Positions 49,270 to 59,497 of a stretch of 64,000 bases of DNA are shown here, in pieces. This DNA comes from Agitococcus lubricus. Its GTDB lineage: Bacteria; Pseudomonadota; Gammaproteobacteria; Pseudomonadales; Moraxellaceae. The stretch is from assembly GCF_003051055.1 (NCBI RefSeq), contig NZ_QAON01000003.1:124001-188000 (forward strand). Reading direction: 5' to 3'. The notes below the pieces were generated by a model. That model had not been told where the DNA came from, ran no database searches, and saw only the letters and a program-made list of their open reading frames with translations. How positions within the stretch are numbered: the first letter of the stretch is position 1; each line of letters begins with the position of its first letter. Made by a program: the position numbers and the translations under genes.

Positions 49270-49782
49270 TCAAAAGTTATCAGTGCGCGTAAATAAACCA
49301 CATTTTAAGTCGCTAGCTGTGTAGATTTCGCGGCCATCAACCAAGACGCGGCCATCGGCAATACCCATGACGAGTTTACGTTCCACCACACGCTTGATTT
49401 GTAACTCATAACGTACCAATTGGTGCTGTGGCAAAATTTGACCAAAAAACTTGACTTCGCCTACACCTAATGCGCGACCACGACCTGCATTACCACGCCA
49501 GCCCAAATAGAAACCCAATAATTGCCACATCGCATCGAGTCCCAAGCAGCCAGGCATCACGGGGTCTGTGGGAAAGTGGCAGTTAAAAAACCAAAGTTCG
49601 GGGTGAATATCAAATTCGGCAATAATTTCGCCTTTACCATATTGACCATCATCGTCACTAATTTTCAGAATCCTATCCATCATTAACATTGGAGGTACAG
49701 GCAAACGCGCATTTTCAGTGCCAAATAATAAACCTTCGCCACAGGCAAGCAGTTGTTCTTTGTTAAATTGACCAGCAGGCAT
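49270..49782 (-). CDS. fabA: 3-hydroxydecanoyl-ACP dehydratase/isomerase FabA
   Basis: A 170-residue hot-dog-fold enzyme that dehydrates 3-hydroxydecanoyl-ACP and isomerises the product to cis-3-decenoyl-ACP. The active-site His69 is in [14 protein letters not shown] and Asp83 in LGLDAMWQ, matching His70/Asp84 in E. coli. AGGAA precedes the ATG. It is first in fabAB; its upstream region carries a short AGCTA tandem repeat. Regulation by FadR/FabR-like proteins is common, but no such site was identified. Confidence 0.96.
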   Translation of the reverse strand: MPAGQFNKEQLLACGEGLLFGTENARLPVPPMLMMDRILKISDDDGQYGKGEIIAEFDIHPELWFFNCHFPTDPVMPGCLGLDAMWQLLGFYLGWRGNAGRGRALGVGEVKFFGQILPQHQLVRYELQIKRVVERKLVMGIADGRVLVDGREIYTASDLKCGLFTRTDNF

Positions 49783-49840
49783 TGATAAAGTTCCTAGTTA
49801 ATAGGCAAATATTAAGAGTTCTTACTTAAAGTTAGGACGA

Positions 49841-49862
49841 AGCTAAGCTAAGCTAAGCTAAG
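49841..49862. repeat. AGCTA pentanucleotide tandem repeat
   Basis: Four perfect copies of AGCTA (49841-49860) plus two bases, 60-80 bp upstream of fabA. It is a simple-sequence repeat prone to slippage. The rest of the 496-bp intergenic region (49783-50278) holds a TTGACA at 50044-50049 without a good -10 and the palindrome at 50213. Confidence 0.75.
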
Positions 49863-50212
49863 TAAAGTTAATGCACAAATTACACCAAACAAACGCGGCG
49901 ATTCTAACAAGGGATTATGTCATATAACTGACACGTCTCGCTCAGTATGTTTCTAATTGTGTTTTTTAGCCTAAGTTTTGCCCATTTTTGAGCGGCCAAA
50001 GCGGTACATGTCATAAAAATGTAATGGCCTATCTGATGTGTTATTGACAATATTGTTAGGCGTAGCAACAGACTTAATTCACTATCTTAAGGCTCAAGTT
50101 ATCATAAAAAAGTGAGAAAATTGTATGTCAATGGCCATAAAAACAGGTTAATCCGTCACTGTTCGCTTGACCTACAAGCAGCAATGTCCGAATATATTGC
50201 ACCTTTTACAGG

Positions 50213-50230
50213 TTTGCTAATTTTAGCAAA
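50213..50230 (+). promoter_or_regulatory. Perfect palindrome upstream of etfB
   Basis: TTTGCTAA-TT-TTAGCAAA is a perfect 8-2-8 inverted repeat 48 bp upstream of the etfB ATG. It may be an operator or a leader hairpin. It does not match the PsrA (GAAAC-N4-GTTTC) consensus. Regulator unknown. Confidence 0.5.
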
Positions 50231-50278
50231 TATTGTAACCCTTAAAACTTCGTCAAATCGTCACCCTCCGAGGATTCC

Positions 50279-51028
50279 ATGAAGGCTCTTGTTGCTGTCA
50301 AACGCGTTGTCGATTACAACGTAAAAGTTCGCGTCAAAGCGGATAAAACTGGCGTAGAACTCGCCAATGTTAAAATGGCTATTAACCCATTCTGTGAAAT
50401 CGCTGTTGAAGAAGCCGTTCGCTTAAAAGAAAAAGGCATCGTTAGCGAAATCGTTGTTGTTTCTATTGGTCCAAAAGAAGCTCAAGAACAAATCCGTACT
50501 GCGATGGCTCTTGGTGCTGACCGTGGTATTTTGGTAGAAACAGGTGCTGAAGTACAACCTTTAGCCATTGCTAAATTATTAAAAGCGATTTGTGACCAAG
50601 AACAACCACAATTAGTGATTGTGGGTAAACAAGCGATTGATGACGATAACAACCAAACAGGCCAAATGTTGGCTGCGTTAGCAGGTTATGGTCAAGGTAC
50701 ATTTGCTTCTGTCGTTAAAGTTGAAGGCGGCAAAGCCATTGTCACTCGCGAAATCGACGGTGGTTTACAAACTGTTGAATTAAACTTGCCAGCTGTTGTG
50801 ACAACAGACTTACGTTTGAATGAGCCACGTTATGCTGCTCTGCCAAACATCATGAAAGCAAAGAAAAAGCCTTTAGATACTAAGACACCTGCTGACTATG
50901 GTGTTGACGTAACGCCACGCGTGAAGACATTAAAAGTTGAGCCGCCAGCAGAGCGCAGTGCAGGTATCAAAGTGAAGTCCGTTGAAGAGTTGGTTGCTAA
51001 ACTCAAGAACGAAGCAAAGGTGATTTAA
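50279..51028 (+). CDS. etfB: Electron transfer flavoprotein subunit beta
   Basis: A 249-residue subunit of the ETF heterodimer, which takes electrons from acyl-CoA and other dehydrogenases to ETF-ubiquinone oxidoreductase. It binds AMP. Family segments are [55 protein letters not shown] and the [21 protein letters not shown] recognition-loop region (parts). GAGGATTCC precedes the ATG. It ends one nucleotide before etfA. The richer GCT/GTT codon use of the pair suggests high expression. Confidence 0.96.
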   Translation: MKALVAVKRVVDYNVKVRVKADKTGVELANVKMAINPFCEIAVEEAVRLKEKGIVSEIVVVSIGPKEAQEQIRTAMALGADRGILVETGAEVQPLAIAKLLKAICDQEQPQLVIVGKQAIDDDNNQTGQMLAALAGYGQGTFASVVKVEGGKAIVTREIDGGLQTVELNLPAVVTTDLRLNEPRYAALPNIMKAKKKPLDTKTPADYGVDVTPRVKTLKVEPPAERSAGIKVKSVEELVAKLKNEAKVI

Positions 51029-51029
51029 T

Positions 51030-51959
51030 ATGGCAGTTTTAGTTTACGCAGAACACGATAATAGTTCTATTAAAGGTGCTACCCTTAACACTGTTGCGGC
51101 TGCTCAAGCCCTTGGTGGTGAAATCCACGTTTTAGTTGCAGGTTCTGGCTGTCAAGCGGCGGCTGCTGCTGCTGCACAAATCGCTGGCGTTAGCAAAGTA
51201 TTGGTTGCTGACAATGCTGCTTATGCTAATCAATTAGCTGAAAACGTGAGCTTGTTAGTGACTGAAATTGGTAAAGGTTATAGCCACATTTTAGCGGCTG
51301 CTACTACCAACGGTAAAAACTTTGCACCACGCGTTGCTGCTTTGTTAGATGTGGCTCAAATTTCTGAAATCACTAAAGTAGTGAGTGCAGATACCTTTGA
51401 ACGTCCAATCTACGCAGGTAACGCCATTGCGACTGTTCAGGCTTTAGACGCTATCAAAGTTATCACTGTACGTTCTACAGGTTTTGATGCGGTTGCTGCA
51501 ACAGGTGGTTCTGCTGCTGTTGAAGCAGTTGGCTCTGCAACTGATGCTGCAACGTCTAAGTTTGTTGGCGAAGAATTAGCGAAGTCTGACCGTCCAGAAT
51601 TAACCGCTGCTAAGATTGTGGTTTCTGGTGGTCGTGGTATGGGTAATGGCGATAACTTCAAAATCCTTTACAGCTTGGCTGATAAATTGGGTGCTGCTGT
51701 GGGTGCCTCTCGTGCTGCTGTTGACGCGGGCTTCGTACCAAACGACATGCAAGTGGGTCAAACAGGTAAAATCGTTGCCCCACAATTATATGTTGCCGTT
51801 GGTATCTCTGGCGCTATCCAACATTTAGCAGGTATGAAAGATTCTAAAGTGATTGTTGCAATCAACAAAGACGAAGAAGCGCCAATCTTCCAAGTAGCTG
51901 ACTACGGTATCGTCGGTGACTTGTTTGATTTAGTGCCTCAATTAGAGAAATTAGTCTAA
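51030..51959 (+). CDS. etfA: Electron transfer flavoprotein subunit alpha
   Basis: A 309-residue FAD-binding ETF subunit. The C-terminal FAD domain (about 185-305) shows [34 protein letters not shown] (part), and the [14 protein letters not shown] motif before the [20 protein letters not shown] end. Length fits the family (about 310). It is translationally linked to etfB and followed by a strong terminator, so the operon is etfBA alone. Confidence 0.97.
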   Translation: MAVLVYAEHDNSSIKGATLNTVAAAQALGGEIHVLVAGSGCQAAAAAAAQIAGVSKVLVADNAAYANQLAENVSLLVTEIGKGYSHILAAATTNGKNFAPRVAALLDVAQISEITKVVSADTFERPIYAGNAIATVQALDAIKVITVRSTGFDAVAATGGSAAVEAVGSATDAATSKFVGEELAKSDRPELTAAKIVVSGGRGMGNGDNFKILYSLADKLGAAVGASRAAVDAGFVPNDMQVGQTGKIVAPQLYVAVGISGAIQHLAGMKDSKVIVAINKDEEAPIFQVADYGIVGDLFDLVPQLEKLV

Positions 51960-51986
51960 AGACTACTCTCTAGGATGCTGAGTCCT

Positions 51987-52018
51987 AAAAAGCCCTAGCC
52001 CTAAACTAGGGCTTTTTT
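51987..52018 (+). terminator. Rho-independent terminator of etfBA
   Basis: Perfect 8-bp stem AGCCCTAG / CTAGGGCT with loop CCCTAAA, extended by A5/T6 tracts on each side, 30 nt after the etfA stop. Confidence 0.93.
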
Positions 52019-52037
52019 ATTTTGGAGCGTCTATTTT

Positions 52038-52841
52038 ATGTCCGCATTTATCTCTCAATTAGCCATTTATCCGCTCAAATCAGCCGCTGCGGTGGCTTTA
52101 GAACAAGCGACATTAACTGAACTGGGGTTGGCATGGGATAGACGTTGGTTATTGGTTGATAGTCAGGGACAATTTATCACCCAACGACAATACCCCAGCA
52201 TGGCGCAAATTCGTGCGAGGGTTGAAAGTGGTCGCCTGCTAGTGAGTGCACCCCATCAACTAGATTTATCGATTGAGCCGACCGTCTTAAATAGTCTGTA
52301 CGTCACTATTTGGCAAGACCGTGTCTTGGCACATCGGGTAAGCCAACAAGCAGACCAATGGTTTAGTGACTATTTGAATATTGACGTACAACTGGTATTT
52401 TTTCCTGAATACGGACAGCGTGTGGTTGATGAGGCATGGGCAGGCGTAGGTCACCAAACGGCCTTTTCGGATGGTTTTCCTTTATTAGTGCTCACACAAG
52501 CGAGTTTGGATGCACTGAGTCAACATTGGCAACAAACGGTTGATTGGCGACGTTTTAGACCCAATATTGTCATTGGTGGCGATATGGCTGCCTATAGTGA
52601 AGACCAATGGACGGGATTAAAGGTAGGCGATATAGAGTTGGCCTTAGTCAAACCCTGTTCGCGCTGCGTTATCCCATCCATTGACCCTGATACCGCACAA
52701 AAAGACAGCAGTTTGAATAAAGTATTGGCGACATACCGTCGTCGTACCGATGGTAAAATTTATGTAGGGCAAAATGCAATTATACGGCAATTAGGGCGAG
52801 GGTTATTACGTGTGGGTATGCCAGTGGAGCTATTGTTTTAA
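52038..52841 (+). CDS. MOSC domain-containing protein (YcbX-like, no ferredoxin domain)
   Basis: A 267-residue protein with an N-terminal MOSC beta-barrel (about 4-120; IYPLKSAAAV, GLAWDRRWLLVD) and a C-terminal MOSC domain with the conserved Cys in KPCSRCVIPSIDPDT. In YcbX and mARC enzymes this Cys ligates molybdenum, and the enzymes reduce N-hydroxylated compounds. The C-terminal [2Fe-2S] domain of E. coli YcbX is missing, so an external ferredoxin would be needed. TTGGAG precedes the ATG. Activity is inferred from family only. Confidence 0.86.
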   Translation: MSAFISQLAIYPLKSAAAVALEQATLTELGLAWDRRWLLVDSQGQFITQRQYPSMAQIRARVESGRLLVSAPHQLDLSIEPTVLNSLYVTIWQDRVLAHRVSQQADQWFSDYLNIDVQLVFFPEYGQRVVDEAWAGVGHQTAFSDGFPLLVLTQASLDALSQHWQQTVDWRRFRPNIVIGGDMAAYSEDQWTGLKVGDIELALVKPCSRCVIPSIDPDTAQKDSSLNKVLATYRRRTDGKIYVGQNAIIRQLGRGLLRVGMPVELLF

Positions 52842-52960
52842 TTTGTGTTTGGATTGTGACAAAAACATAATAAATCATCTCATTTAATCGTCTATTATGC
52901 TGAGAGTGTGTAAGCTGATAAACGTATTACGCAACTCTGTTTATGTGGGAAAAAATAACA

Positions 52961-53635
52961 ATGATGATTCATTACAATTTTGATTTTGAAAATGGCCAAC
53001 AGCTTAAATTTCAAGTGGATTTAGACCGTCAGTATGACTTTAAGCAAGACCTATCAATGGCACCCGATTGGACAAAACTCGAAAATAATAAATGTCAAAA
53101 TTGCCCCTTAAAAAGCCAACAATATAGTCATTGCCCCGCGGCCTTAGATTTAGACAAAGTCATGGCGGATTTTCAAAAAATCCCTGCATCGACCAAAGTT
53201 TATGTCAAAGTGACAACCACCGAGCGCGAATACGCCAAACGTGTGACCTTAGAAGAGGGTGTACGCGCTTTAATGGGCTTAATTATGGCGACTAGCGCAT
53301 GTCCTATTTTTAGTACGCTCAAACCGAATGCTCGCCATCATTTGCCTTTTGCCAGCAAAGAAGAGTTTATTTTACGCTCTGCTTCCTTGTATCTAATGCA
53401 TCAATATCTGATTGCCCGTGATGGTGGTGAGGCAGATTGGGAGTTAAAAGGGCTGATTAAAACGAATGAACAATTACAATTAGTCAATCATGCCTTTTGG
53501 CAGCGCACGATGACTGCTTTTCAAAGTGATGCCAACTCTAAAGCCTTACTCAGCTTTTTTACTTTATCATCCAACATGTCGGCCTCTTTACAAAGCCAAC
53601 TCAGTAAAATGAAAAGTGTATTTTATAGTGGTTAA
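52961..53635 (+). CDS. DUF6901-like protein, paralogue 1
   Basis: A 224-residue cytosolic protein of a family I recall as DUF6901, with no known function. It has a beta-rich N terminus, then a Cys cluster C45-x2-C48-x9-C58 (NKCQNCPL...SHCPAALD), a further Cys in TSACPIF, and helical segments to the end. The cysteines are in the same places in the adjacent paralogue, so they may bind a metal or Fe-S cluster. I chose the ATG at 52961 because it aligns exactly with the start of paralogue 2; the frame opens at 52943. No signal peptide. Confidence 0.72.
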   Translation: MMIHYNFDFENGQQLKFQVDLDRQYDFKQDLSMAPDWTKLENNKCQNCPLKSQQYSHCPAALDLDKVMADFQKIPASTKVYVKVTTTEREYAKRVTLEEGVRALMGLIMATSACPIFSTLKPNARHHLPFASKEEFILRSASLYLMHQYLIARDGGEADWELKGLIKTNEQLQLVNHAFWQRTMTAFQSDANSKALLSFFTLSSNMSASLQSQLSKMKSVFYSG

Positions 53636-53897
53636 TAGCGTTATCTTGGCACAGTGAACAACAACAGCTAAATATGAACTATCTTCTCAAGATGGCGATT
53701 AACATCAAGACAACTGAGGTGTATGTGTTGCTGAATGACGAGGGTCAAAACGTCAACAGAGTCTAAACAATGCCTTGGCGTGAACGAGGGTGTTGATAGG
53801 GAAAGTGTATGACTCATGGTATTTAGGGACAACCATGCTTTGTGAAAATGCCAACTAAAATAAACAGTAAATCAGCTATATAAGAGTCATCAATACT

Positions 53898-54578
53898 ATG
53901 ATTATTCAATACTTTTTCTCATTTGATGATGGTCTAGACTTGTCTTACGATGTGAACGTCAATCGTCGTTTTTCTATTCATGCCGACTACAGTCATGCAC
54001 CCGAATGGACACGACTCACCAATAACCAATGCAAAAATTGCCCACTGGATAAAAAAGTCTATACCCATTGTCCTGCGGCCTTAGATTTAGATAAAGTGAT
54101 TCAAGACTTTCAACGCTTTTCTGCACTAACCAAAGTGAATGTCAGGGTGGTGACGGCTGAACGTGAGTATGTTAAGCGTGTGACCTTAGAAGAAGGCGTG
54201 CGCGCGCTAATGGGTTTAATTATGGCGACCAGTGCCTGTCCTGTCTTTTGTGACCTTAAACCCAATGCCCGTAATCATTTACCCTTTGCCAGTCGTGAGG
54301 AGTCTATGTTACGGCTCGCTTCAGTGTACTTAATGAAGCAATATTTTATTTGGCGTGAGGGCGGTGTGCCTGATTGGGAGTTAAAAGGTTTAATTAAAGA
54401 GCATGCCGAGTTACAACTGGTGAATCATGCGTTTTGGCAACGGGTGATGGCAGCCTTTAAGAGTGATGCCAACTCTAAAGCCTTATTGAGCTTTTTTACG
54501 GTATCGGCCAGTATTTCAACGTCCTTGGATAGTCAATTAGCCAAGATGAAAAATGTTTTTTTTACCAGTGTTGAGTAA
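53898..54578 (+). CDS. DUF6901-like protein, paralogue 2
   Basis: A 226-residue paralogue of the preceding gene, very similar in the middle (REYxKRVTLEEGVRALMG, LIMATSACP, PNAR-HLPFAS) and more diverged at the N terminus. Cys45, Cys48, Cys58 and Cys114 and His57 are conserved, with an extra Cys118. A 262-bp gap separates the copies, so both may have promoters. It is followed after 3 nt by a small membrane protein gene, and the two are likely cotranscribed. Function unknown. Confidence 0.72.
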   Translation: MIIQYFFSFDDGLDLSYDVNVNRRFSIHADYSHAPEWTRLTNNQCKNCPLDKKVYTHCPAALDLDKVIQDFQRFSALTKVNVRVVTAEREYVKRVTLEEGVRALMGLIMATSACPVFCDLKPNARNHLPFASREESMLRLASVYLMKQYFIWREGGVPDWELKGLIKEHAELQLVNHAFWQRVMAAFKSDANSKALLSFFTVSASISTSLDSQLAKMKNVFFTSVE

Positions 54579-54581
54579 AAC

Positions 54582-55022
54582 GTGGATAAATTTTGGTGGG
54601 TGATTTTATTAATTAGTGTGTTTATTGGTGGGCAATGGATGATGATGCGGCCTAGCCCACGCGAAAAACACCTCATGTTACTGCGTGAAGCGGCGCGTAA
54701 ATTGGGGTTGCAACCTAAACTCATACCTCCCCCTGAGTGGTTGGTGTTGGAACATAAACAATTCATTGCCTGTTATAGCCTCATTATTCCTACTGCCAAG
54801 TTTGCCTATAGTCGGTGTCAACAACAACAAGGCCAATGGCGCTGTATGACGGGGACAGATTTGCTAGCAAAAACAGCCTTAATTCCACAAGCCAGTTATT
54901 TGTTGGCAATAGAGGCACAAGCAAACAGTATCAGTTTTTACTGGCAAGAAGAGGCAGGTATGGACGTATTAGAACCCATTAAAGCATGGTTAACGACTTT
55001 AGCCGAACCGACAAGGGTTTAG
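54582..55022 (+). CDS. Small membrane-anchored protein of unknown function
   Basis: A 146-residue protein starting at GTG with TTGAGT as a modest ribosome-binding site. One N-terminal transmembrane segment (about 5-21) precedes a basic linker and a small domain of about 100 residues with two Cys (CYSLIIP, RCQQQQGQWRC). I do not recognise a family. It lies 3 nt after DUF6901 paralogue 2, suggesting a joint role, and its end overlaps the convergent zntB-like gene by 4 bp. Confidence 0.65.
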   Translation: MDKFWWVILLISVFIGGQWMMMRPSPREKHLMLLREAARKLGLQPKLIPPPEWLVLEHKQFIACYSLIIPTAKFAYSRCQQQQGQWRCMTGTDLLAKTALIPQASYLLAIEAQANSISFYWQEEAGMDVLEPIKAWLTTLAEPTRV

Positions 55023-56032
55023 TCATTTTTATGACCAAAGGCAAACCACACAGCAATACAGGTTAAGGTCGCTACCAACAAGATAATGAGCCAAAACCCT
55101 GCATGATTGTTTGCTAAAGGAATACCGCCGACATTCATACCCAATAAGCTCGCCGTTAAATTAATCGGTAAAGCCAATACGGTGACGGTACTTAATACGA
55201 ACAAGCTGCGATTATTCTGTTCGTTGATGTGGGCAGCAATTTCTTCTTGTAAAAGTTTAATGCGTTCTTGTAGGGCGCTCATGTCACGTAACACGGTAGA
55301 AAACTCTTCGGTCGATTGACGTAGGTTAACCGTATCATCTTCAATCATCCAACGCGGGGGACGGCTTAATAAACGAAATAAGGCCGAAGGTTCGGGGGCA
55401 AGCAGGCGTTGTAAACGTAACAATAAACGACGTAAATTACCTAAATTAGCCCGATGAATATCTAAACGATTACTTAATAACGTGTCTTCGATATGGTCAA
55501 CATGACGCGCGACATCGCGCGCAATTTGCGTCATGACATCGGCTTGGTCGCGTAGCAAATGCACTAATAAATCGACGGTTGAACTTAATTGCTCGCCTTG
55601 TTTGACGGCAGCACGTAAACGGTCAATAGAAACTAAGGGTTTAACGCGGGCGCTGACGACAACGTGTTGACTGACACTCAAATACAGGGTGGCAACGTCT
55701 GTGGCATCGACACTAAAGTCAAAAACAACGTCGTTAATCACCGCAATCAACGAGTCGTCGACATATTCAATACGGCTAGAGCGTGTCCCTTCGTGGAGTG
55801 CCTCATAAAAAATAGGGGATAGGTTCAGATATTGATGTAACCACTTTTCACACGCACTATGACTCAAATTAAAATGCAGCCAAATAAAACTGTTGGTTTG
55901 ATTATCCGTGTTTTGTAACCACAGACTAGCCGCGTTTGAGCTGAGTGGATGAATACCTTCGGGCGAAAATACATAACCACAAATCAGCCCAGTTTCATCA
56001 GAGCCATACAAGGTGTTTATTGGCTGGCGCAT
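55019..56032 (-). CDS. CorA/ZntB family divalent metal transporter
   Basis: A 337-residue inner-membrane channel-like transporter of the CorA superfamily. A large N-terminal cytosolic domain with a long helix (about 200-275) leads to two C-terminal transmembrane segments with the GMN motif in LLGMNVGGIPL (298-300). The IPLANN end of the loop resembles ZntB more than CorA, and ZntB proteins transport zinc. The metal cannot be fixed from sequence. The gene is convergent with the small membrane protein gene. Confidence 0.85.
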   Translation of the reverse strand: MRQPINTLYGSDETGLICGYVFSPEGIHPLSSNAASLWLQNTDNQTNSFIWLHFNLSHSACEKWLHQYLNLSPIFYEALHEGTRSSRIEYVDDSLIAVINDVVFDFSVDATDVATLYLSVSQHVVVSARVKPLVSIDRLRAAVKQGEQLSSTVDLLVHLLRDQADVMTQIARDVARHVDHIEDTLLSNRLDIHRANLGNLRRLLLRLQRLLAPEPSALFRLLSRPPRWMIEDDTVNLRQSTEEFSTVLRDMSALQERIKLLQEEIAAHINEQNNRSLFVLSTVTVLALPINLTASLLGMNVGGIPLANNHAGFWLIILLVATLTCIAVWFAFGHKND

Positions 56033-56816
56033 ACATTAATTAAGATAAACAATCATAAAAACATCATCGTCTTACAGTTTGATGTCGATTTGATGACAAA
56101 GCCACTTTCGTTCACGGATTTGAGCGGCTTGTTGATTTTGTCGACAAAAACTAACAGTTTGTCAGACAAACTACATAAAAATTCCTATCTTGTTGGTGGT
56201 AAAAGCCATTATCTGTTGTATGCTTGCCAAATGTATTGCTTATCAGACTTCGAGTTTGATAATAACAACACAAAAAACAAACTTGAGACCTCATAGGCTT
56301 GGTAGAAGTTAAAGCGCACTTGGCTAGATGAATGACGATAAAAAGTACAAGTTTGCTAAACGCTTTCACCTAGGTTTTGTGATGACTTAAGAAGCCAAGT
56401 TGCCTGAGTCAGTTGCGTATCACATGGTATTGTCGTGCTGACGTAAAGCCTAGGGTCTGCTGATAGTTTGATTGTGGTTGCGAAAGAGACTATTTTTTAG
56501 AGGATACGCGGCGTGAATCACGTAGTTTGGTGATTCCAAATAAGTGCTCAGCAACAACGTAGCCTCAAAAAATAGTTCTTTCCCTGTGGGTTGCGTTAAA
56601 AGTTGATTCATTCTGCGTGACAAAACTGGCCAATAGAATCACTATTCGCTGCGTTTTGTGCCTTGCCTGAGTCCATTTTTATCAGCAACGCGGCTCACAC
56701 GTAACATGTCAACAGACCCTATTTGCACCTCTGTCAGTTTGCGGCGAATGTGGCCTTACGGTGTCATATTCCATGAATAAATTTTTGTATTTTTTGAATA
56801 AAACTTTTAGGTTTTT
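56033..56816. other. Long intergenic region upstream of topA
   Basis: Nearly 800 bp without a credible gene. The left 420 bp are AT-rich and hold the promoter of the zntB-like gene. A MITE-like element occupies 56452-56720, and the last 95 bp hold the topA promoter region, with AT-rich runs before the ATG. Open frames at 55949-56296 (+) and 56151-56369 (-) look fortuitous. Confidence 0.6.
56452..56720. mobile_element. MITE-like non-autonomous element with TA flanks
   Basis: A 269-bp unit whose ends, AGGGTCTGCTGATA and TGTCAACAGACCCT, are terminal inverted repeats with two mismatches. The GGGTC...GACCC ends are each flanked by TA, as for IS630/mariner-type elements that duplicate TA on insertion. 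Inside is a second, shorter hairpin: GACTATTTTTTAGAGG near 56488-56504 pairs with CCTCAAAAAATAGTTC near 56563-56578, and at its centre GAATCAC / GTGATTC pairs perfectly. It encodes nothing. Family assignment is inference. Confidence 0.65.
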
Positions 56817-59426
56817 ATGGCTAAAGCATTAGTGATTGTTGAGTCGCCAGCGAAGGCGAAAACGATTAATAAATATTTGGGAAAGGATTTTATTGTCAAA
56901 TCGAGTATTGGCCACGTCCGTGACTTGCCTGTCAGCGGTAATGCTCAAAAAGAGGACAAAGAAGTAAAGCCCACAACGAAAACCAAAACAACGGCCATAG
57001 AAAAAGCCCATAAAATGCAAGCGGCTCTGGTGGCGCGCATGGGCGTTGACCCCGAGCATGATTGGTTGGCCAATTATCAAATTTTACCTGGTAAAGAAAA
57101 AGTAGTGGCTGAGCTAAAGACCTTAGCCAATTCTGTAGAGACTATTTACCTCGCAACGGACTTGGATAGAGAAGGGGAGGCCATTGCTTGGCATTTGCAA
57201 CAAGTGATTGGTGGTGACCCACAGCGTTATCAGCGAGTGGTCTTTAACGAAATTACCAAGTCGGCCATTACCGCTGCCTTCCAGCAGCCTGCACGGCTTA
57301 ATATGCACCGTGTGAATGCCCAACAAGCACGACGTTTCTTAGACCGTGTGGTGGGGTATATGGTCTCGCCTTTGTTATGGGAAAAAATTGCGCGTGGTTT
57401 GTCGGCAGGCCGAGTACAGTCGGTGGCTGTGCGTTTGGTTGTCGAAAAAGAGCGTGAAATTCGTGCCTTTGTGCCTGAAGAATTTTGGGATGTACATGCG
57501 CACACCGATACCCCTCAGCAGCAAACGTTACGTTTACAGGTACATAAGTATCAAGACCATGCCTTTAAGCCCAAAAACGAAACGGATGCATTAAATGCAG
57601 TGGGTCAATTGGCCTCGGCGACTTATGTAGTGGCTAAACGTGAAGACAAACCGACACGCACGCGGCCACCTGCACCGTTTATTACCTCCACTTTGCAGCA
57701 AGCAGCGAGTACACGTTTAGGCTTTAGCGTTAAAAAAACGATGACCTTAGCCCAGCGTTTATATGAAGCGGGTCATATTACCTATATGCGTACAGACTCG
57801 ACCAACTTGAGTCAAGATGCCTTGCATGCCGTGAGGGGGTTTATTGTCCAGCAATACGGGCAGTCATATTTACCTGCACAAGCAAATATCTACGCCAGTA
57901 AAAGTGGTGCTCAAGAAGCACACGAAGCCATTCGTCCCTCCGATGTCAACGCAACAGGTAGTCAATTAGGTGGCTTGGAGCGTGATGCCGAGCGTTTATA
58001 CGATTTAATTTGGCGACAATTTGTAGCATGTCAAATGCCCGATGCAGAATACGTCAGTACCTCGTTAAGCGTACAGGCAGAAGACTATGAATTACGTACA
58101 CGTGGTCGTATTTTGACCTTTGATGGCTTCACCAAAGTTTTAGCGCCTGTACAAAAAGACAATGAGGATGTGGTACTGCCAAACGTCAATGTGGGTGATG
58201 TATTAATCTTAAAAGAACTATTGCCAACCCAGCATTTTACCAAAGCGCCACCACGTTACACCGAAGCAACTTTAGTCCGCGAGTTAGAAAAGCGTGGCAT
58301 TGGTCGTCCATCGACTTACGCTGCTATCATCTCGACGATTCAAGAGCGTGGCTACGTCAAATTAGACAGTAAACGTTTTTATGCCGAAAAAATGGGCGAT
58401 ATTGTTGCCGATAGATTATTAGAAAGTTTTGATAATCTGATGGATTATGCGTTTACGGCTAAATTAGAAGAAGAGCTGGACAAAGTTGCTGAAGGTGACG
58501 TTAACTGGAAAGATTTACTGAATGTATTCTATCGTGACTTTAAGGCCAAATTAGTTCATGCCGCAGGCGAGCAAGGTATGCGCCGTAATCAACCTGTGGC
58601 GATTGATTTGCCTTGTCAGTTATGTAGCCGTCCTATGCAAATTCGTACCGCAAGTACGGGCGTGTTTTTAGGGTGTAGTGGTTATGCTTTGCCGCCTAAA
58701 GAGCGTTGTAAAGGCACCATTAACTTAACACCTGTTGAACATCTGGCCTTAGCAGATAACGATGAGGAAGGGGAAACCAACGAGTTACGGGCTAAAAAAC
58801 GCTGTCTAAAGTGTGGAACTGCGATGGACAGCTATTTGGTTGATAGTGAGCGTAAGTTACATGTTTGTGGTAATAACCCAGACTGTGATGGTTTTGAGCT
58901 AGAGCAGGGTACGTATAAGTTAAAAGGCTATGAAGGGCCAACGGTCGAGTGTGATAAGTGTGGTGGCTCGATGGAGCTAAAAAATGGCCGTTTTGGTGCT
59001 TATTTTGCCTGTGGTAGCTGCCCCAATACCCGTAAAGTCTTGAAAAATGGCGAAGCAGCCCCACCTAAATCAGACCCCATCCACACAACGATTCGTTGTG
59101 CCAAAGTGGACGATTATTTTGTGTTACGGGATGGCGCTGCTGGTTTATTTTTGGCAGCCAGTCAATTCCCTAAAAATCGTGAAACCCGCGCACCGAGTAT
59201 CACCGAGTTACAACAACTGGCCGACCGACTAGACCCGAAATATCACTATTTGTTGTCAGCACCTGCGTGTGATGACTATGGTAACCCAAGCTTATTGCGC
59301 TTTAGCCGCAAAACGAAAGAGCAATATGTGACGACTGAAGAAGATGGTAAAGCCACAGGTTGGCAAGCCTTTTACCGTGACGGTGTGTGGCAAATTACTA
59401 AGGGGCGATTGTCTAAAGAGAAATAG
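56817..59426 (+). CDS. topA: DNA topoisomerase I
   Basis: An 869-residue type IA topoisomerase that relaxes negative supercoils. The TOPRIM domain has [13 protein letters not shown] and [13 protein letters not shown]. The catalytic Tyr is in [12 protein letters not shown], followed by the RPSDV and [12 protein letters not shown] segments. The C-terminal third has Cys4-type zinc-ribbon repeats (CQLC...CSGY, CLKC...CGNNPDC, CDKC...CGSC), then a basic tail. Length matches E. coli TopA (865). AGG precedes the ATG. It is followed by two small genes, as in Pseudomonas relatives. Confidence 0.96.
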   Translation: MAKALVIVESPAKAKTINKYLGKDFIVKSSIGHVRDLPVSGNAQKEDKEVKPTTKTKTTAIEKAHKMQAALVARMGVDPEHDWLANYQILPGKEKVVAELKTLANSVETIYLATDLDREGEAIAWHLQQVIGGDPQRYQRVVFNEITKSAITAAFQQPARLNMHRVNAQQARRFLDRVVGYMVSPLLWEKIARGLSAGRVQSVAVRLVVEKEREIRAFVPEEFWDVHAHTDTPQQQTLRLQVHKYQDHAFKPKNETDALNAVGQLASATYVVAKREDKPTRTRPPAPFITSTLQQAASTRLGFSVKKTMTLAQRLYEAGHITYMRTDSTNLSQDALHAVRGFIVQQYGQSYLPAQANIYASKSGAQEAHEAIRPSDVNATGSQLGGLERDAERLYDLIWRQFVACQMPDAEYVSTSLSVQAEDYELRTRGRILTFDGFTKVLAPVQKDNEDVVLPNVNVGDVLILKELLPTQHFTKAPPRYTEATLVRELEKRGIGRPSTYAAIISTIQERGYVKLDSKRFYAEKMGDIVADRLLESFDNLMDYAFTAKLEEELDKVAEGDVNWKDLLNVFYRDFKAKLVHAAGEQGMRRNQPVAIDLPCQLCSRPMQIRTASTGVFLGCSGYALPPKERCKGTINLTPVEHLALADNDEEGETNELRAKKRCLKCGTAMDSYLVDSERKLHVCGNNPDCDGFELEQGTYKLKGYEGPTVECDKCGGSMELKNGRFGAYFACGSCPNTRKVLKNGEAAPPKSDPIHTTIRCAKVDDYFVLRDGAAGLFLAASQFPKNRETRAPSITELQQLADRLDPKYHYLLSAPACDDYGNPSLLRFSRKTKEQYVTTEEDGKATGWQAFYRDGVWQITKGRLSKEK

Positions 59427-59497
59427 TTTTAACCTGACGCCAGCTTTCTAATTTAAGGAGGGTGGTGTGAGAGAGTGACACAATAAGGTAATGATGT

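Noticed and set aside
49841-49862. CRISPR-like repeat
   Set aside because: Pentanucleotide units without spacers; a simple tandem repeat. No CRISPR array or cas gene was found anywhere.
55949-56296. 115-residue open frame before the MITE-like element
   Set aside because: Overlaps the start of the zntB-like gene in antisense, has AT-driven composition and no good ribosome-binding site.
56151-56369. 72-residue minus-strand open frame
   Set aside because: Low complexity of composition and no homology I recognise; probably chance in AT-rich DNA.
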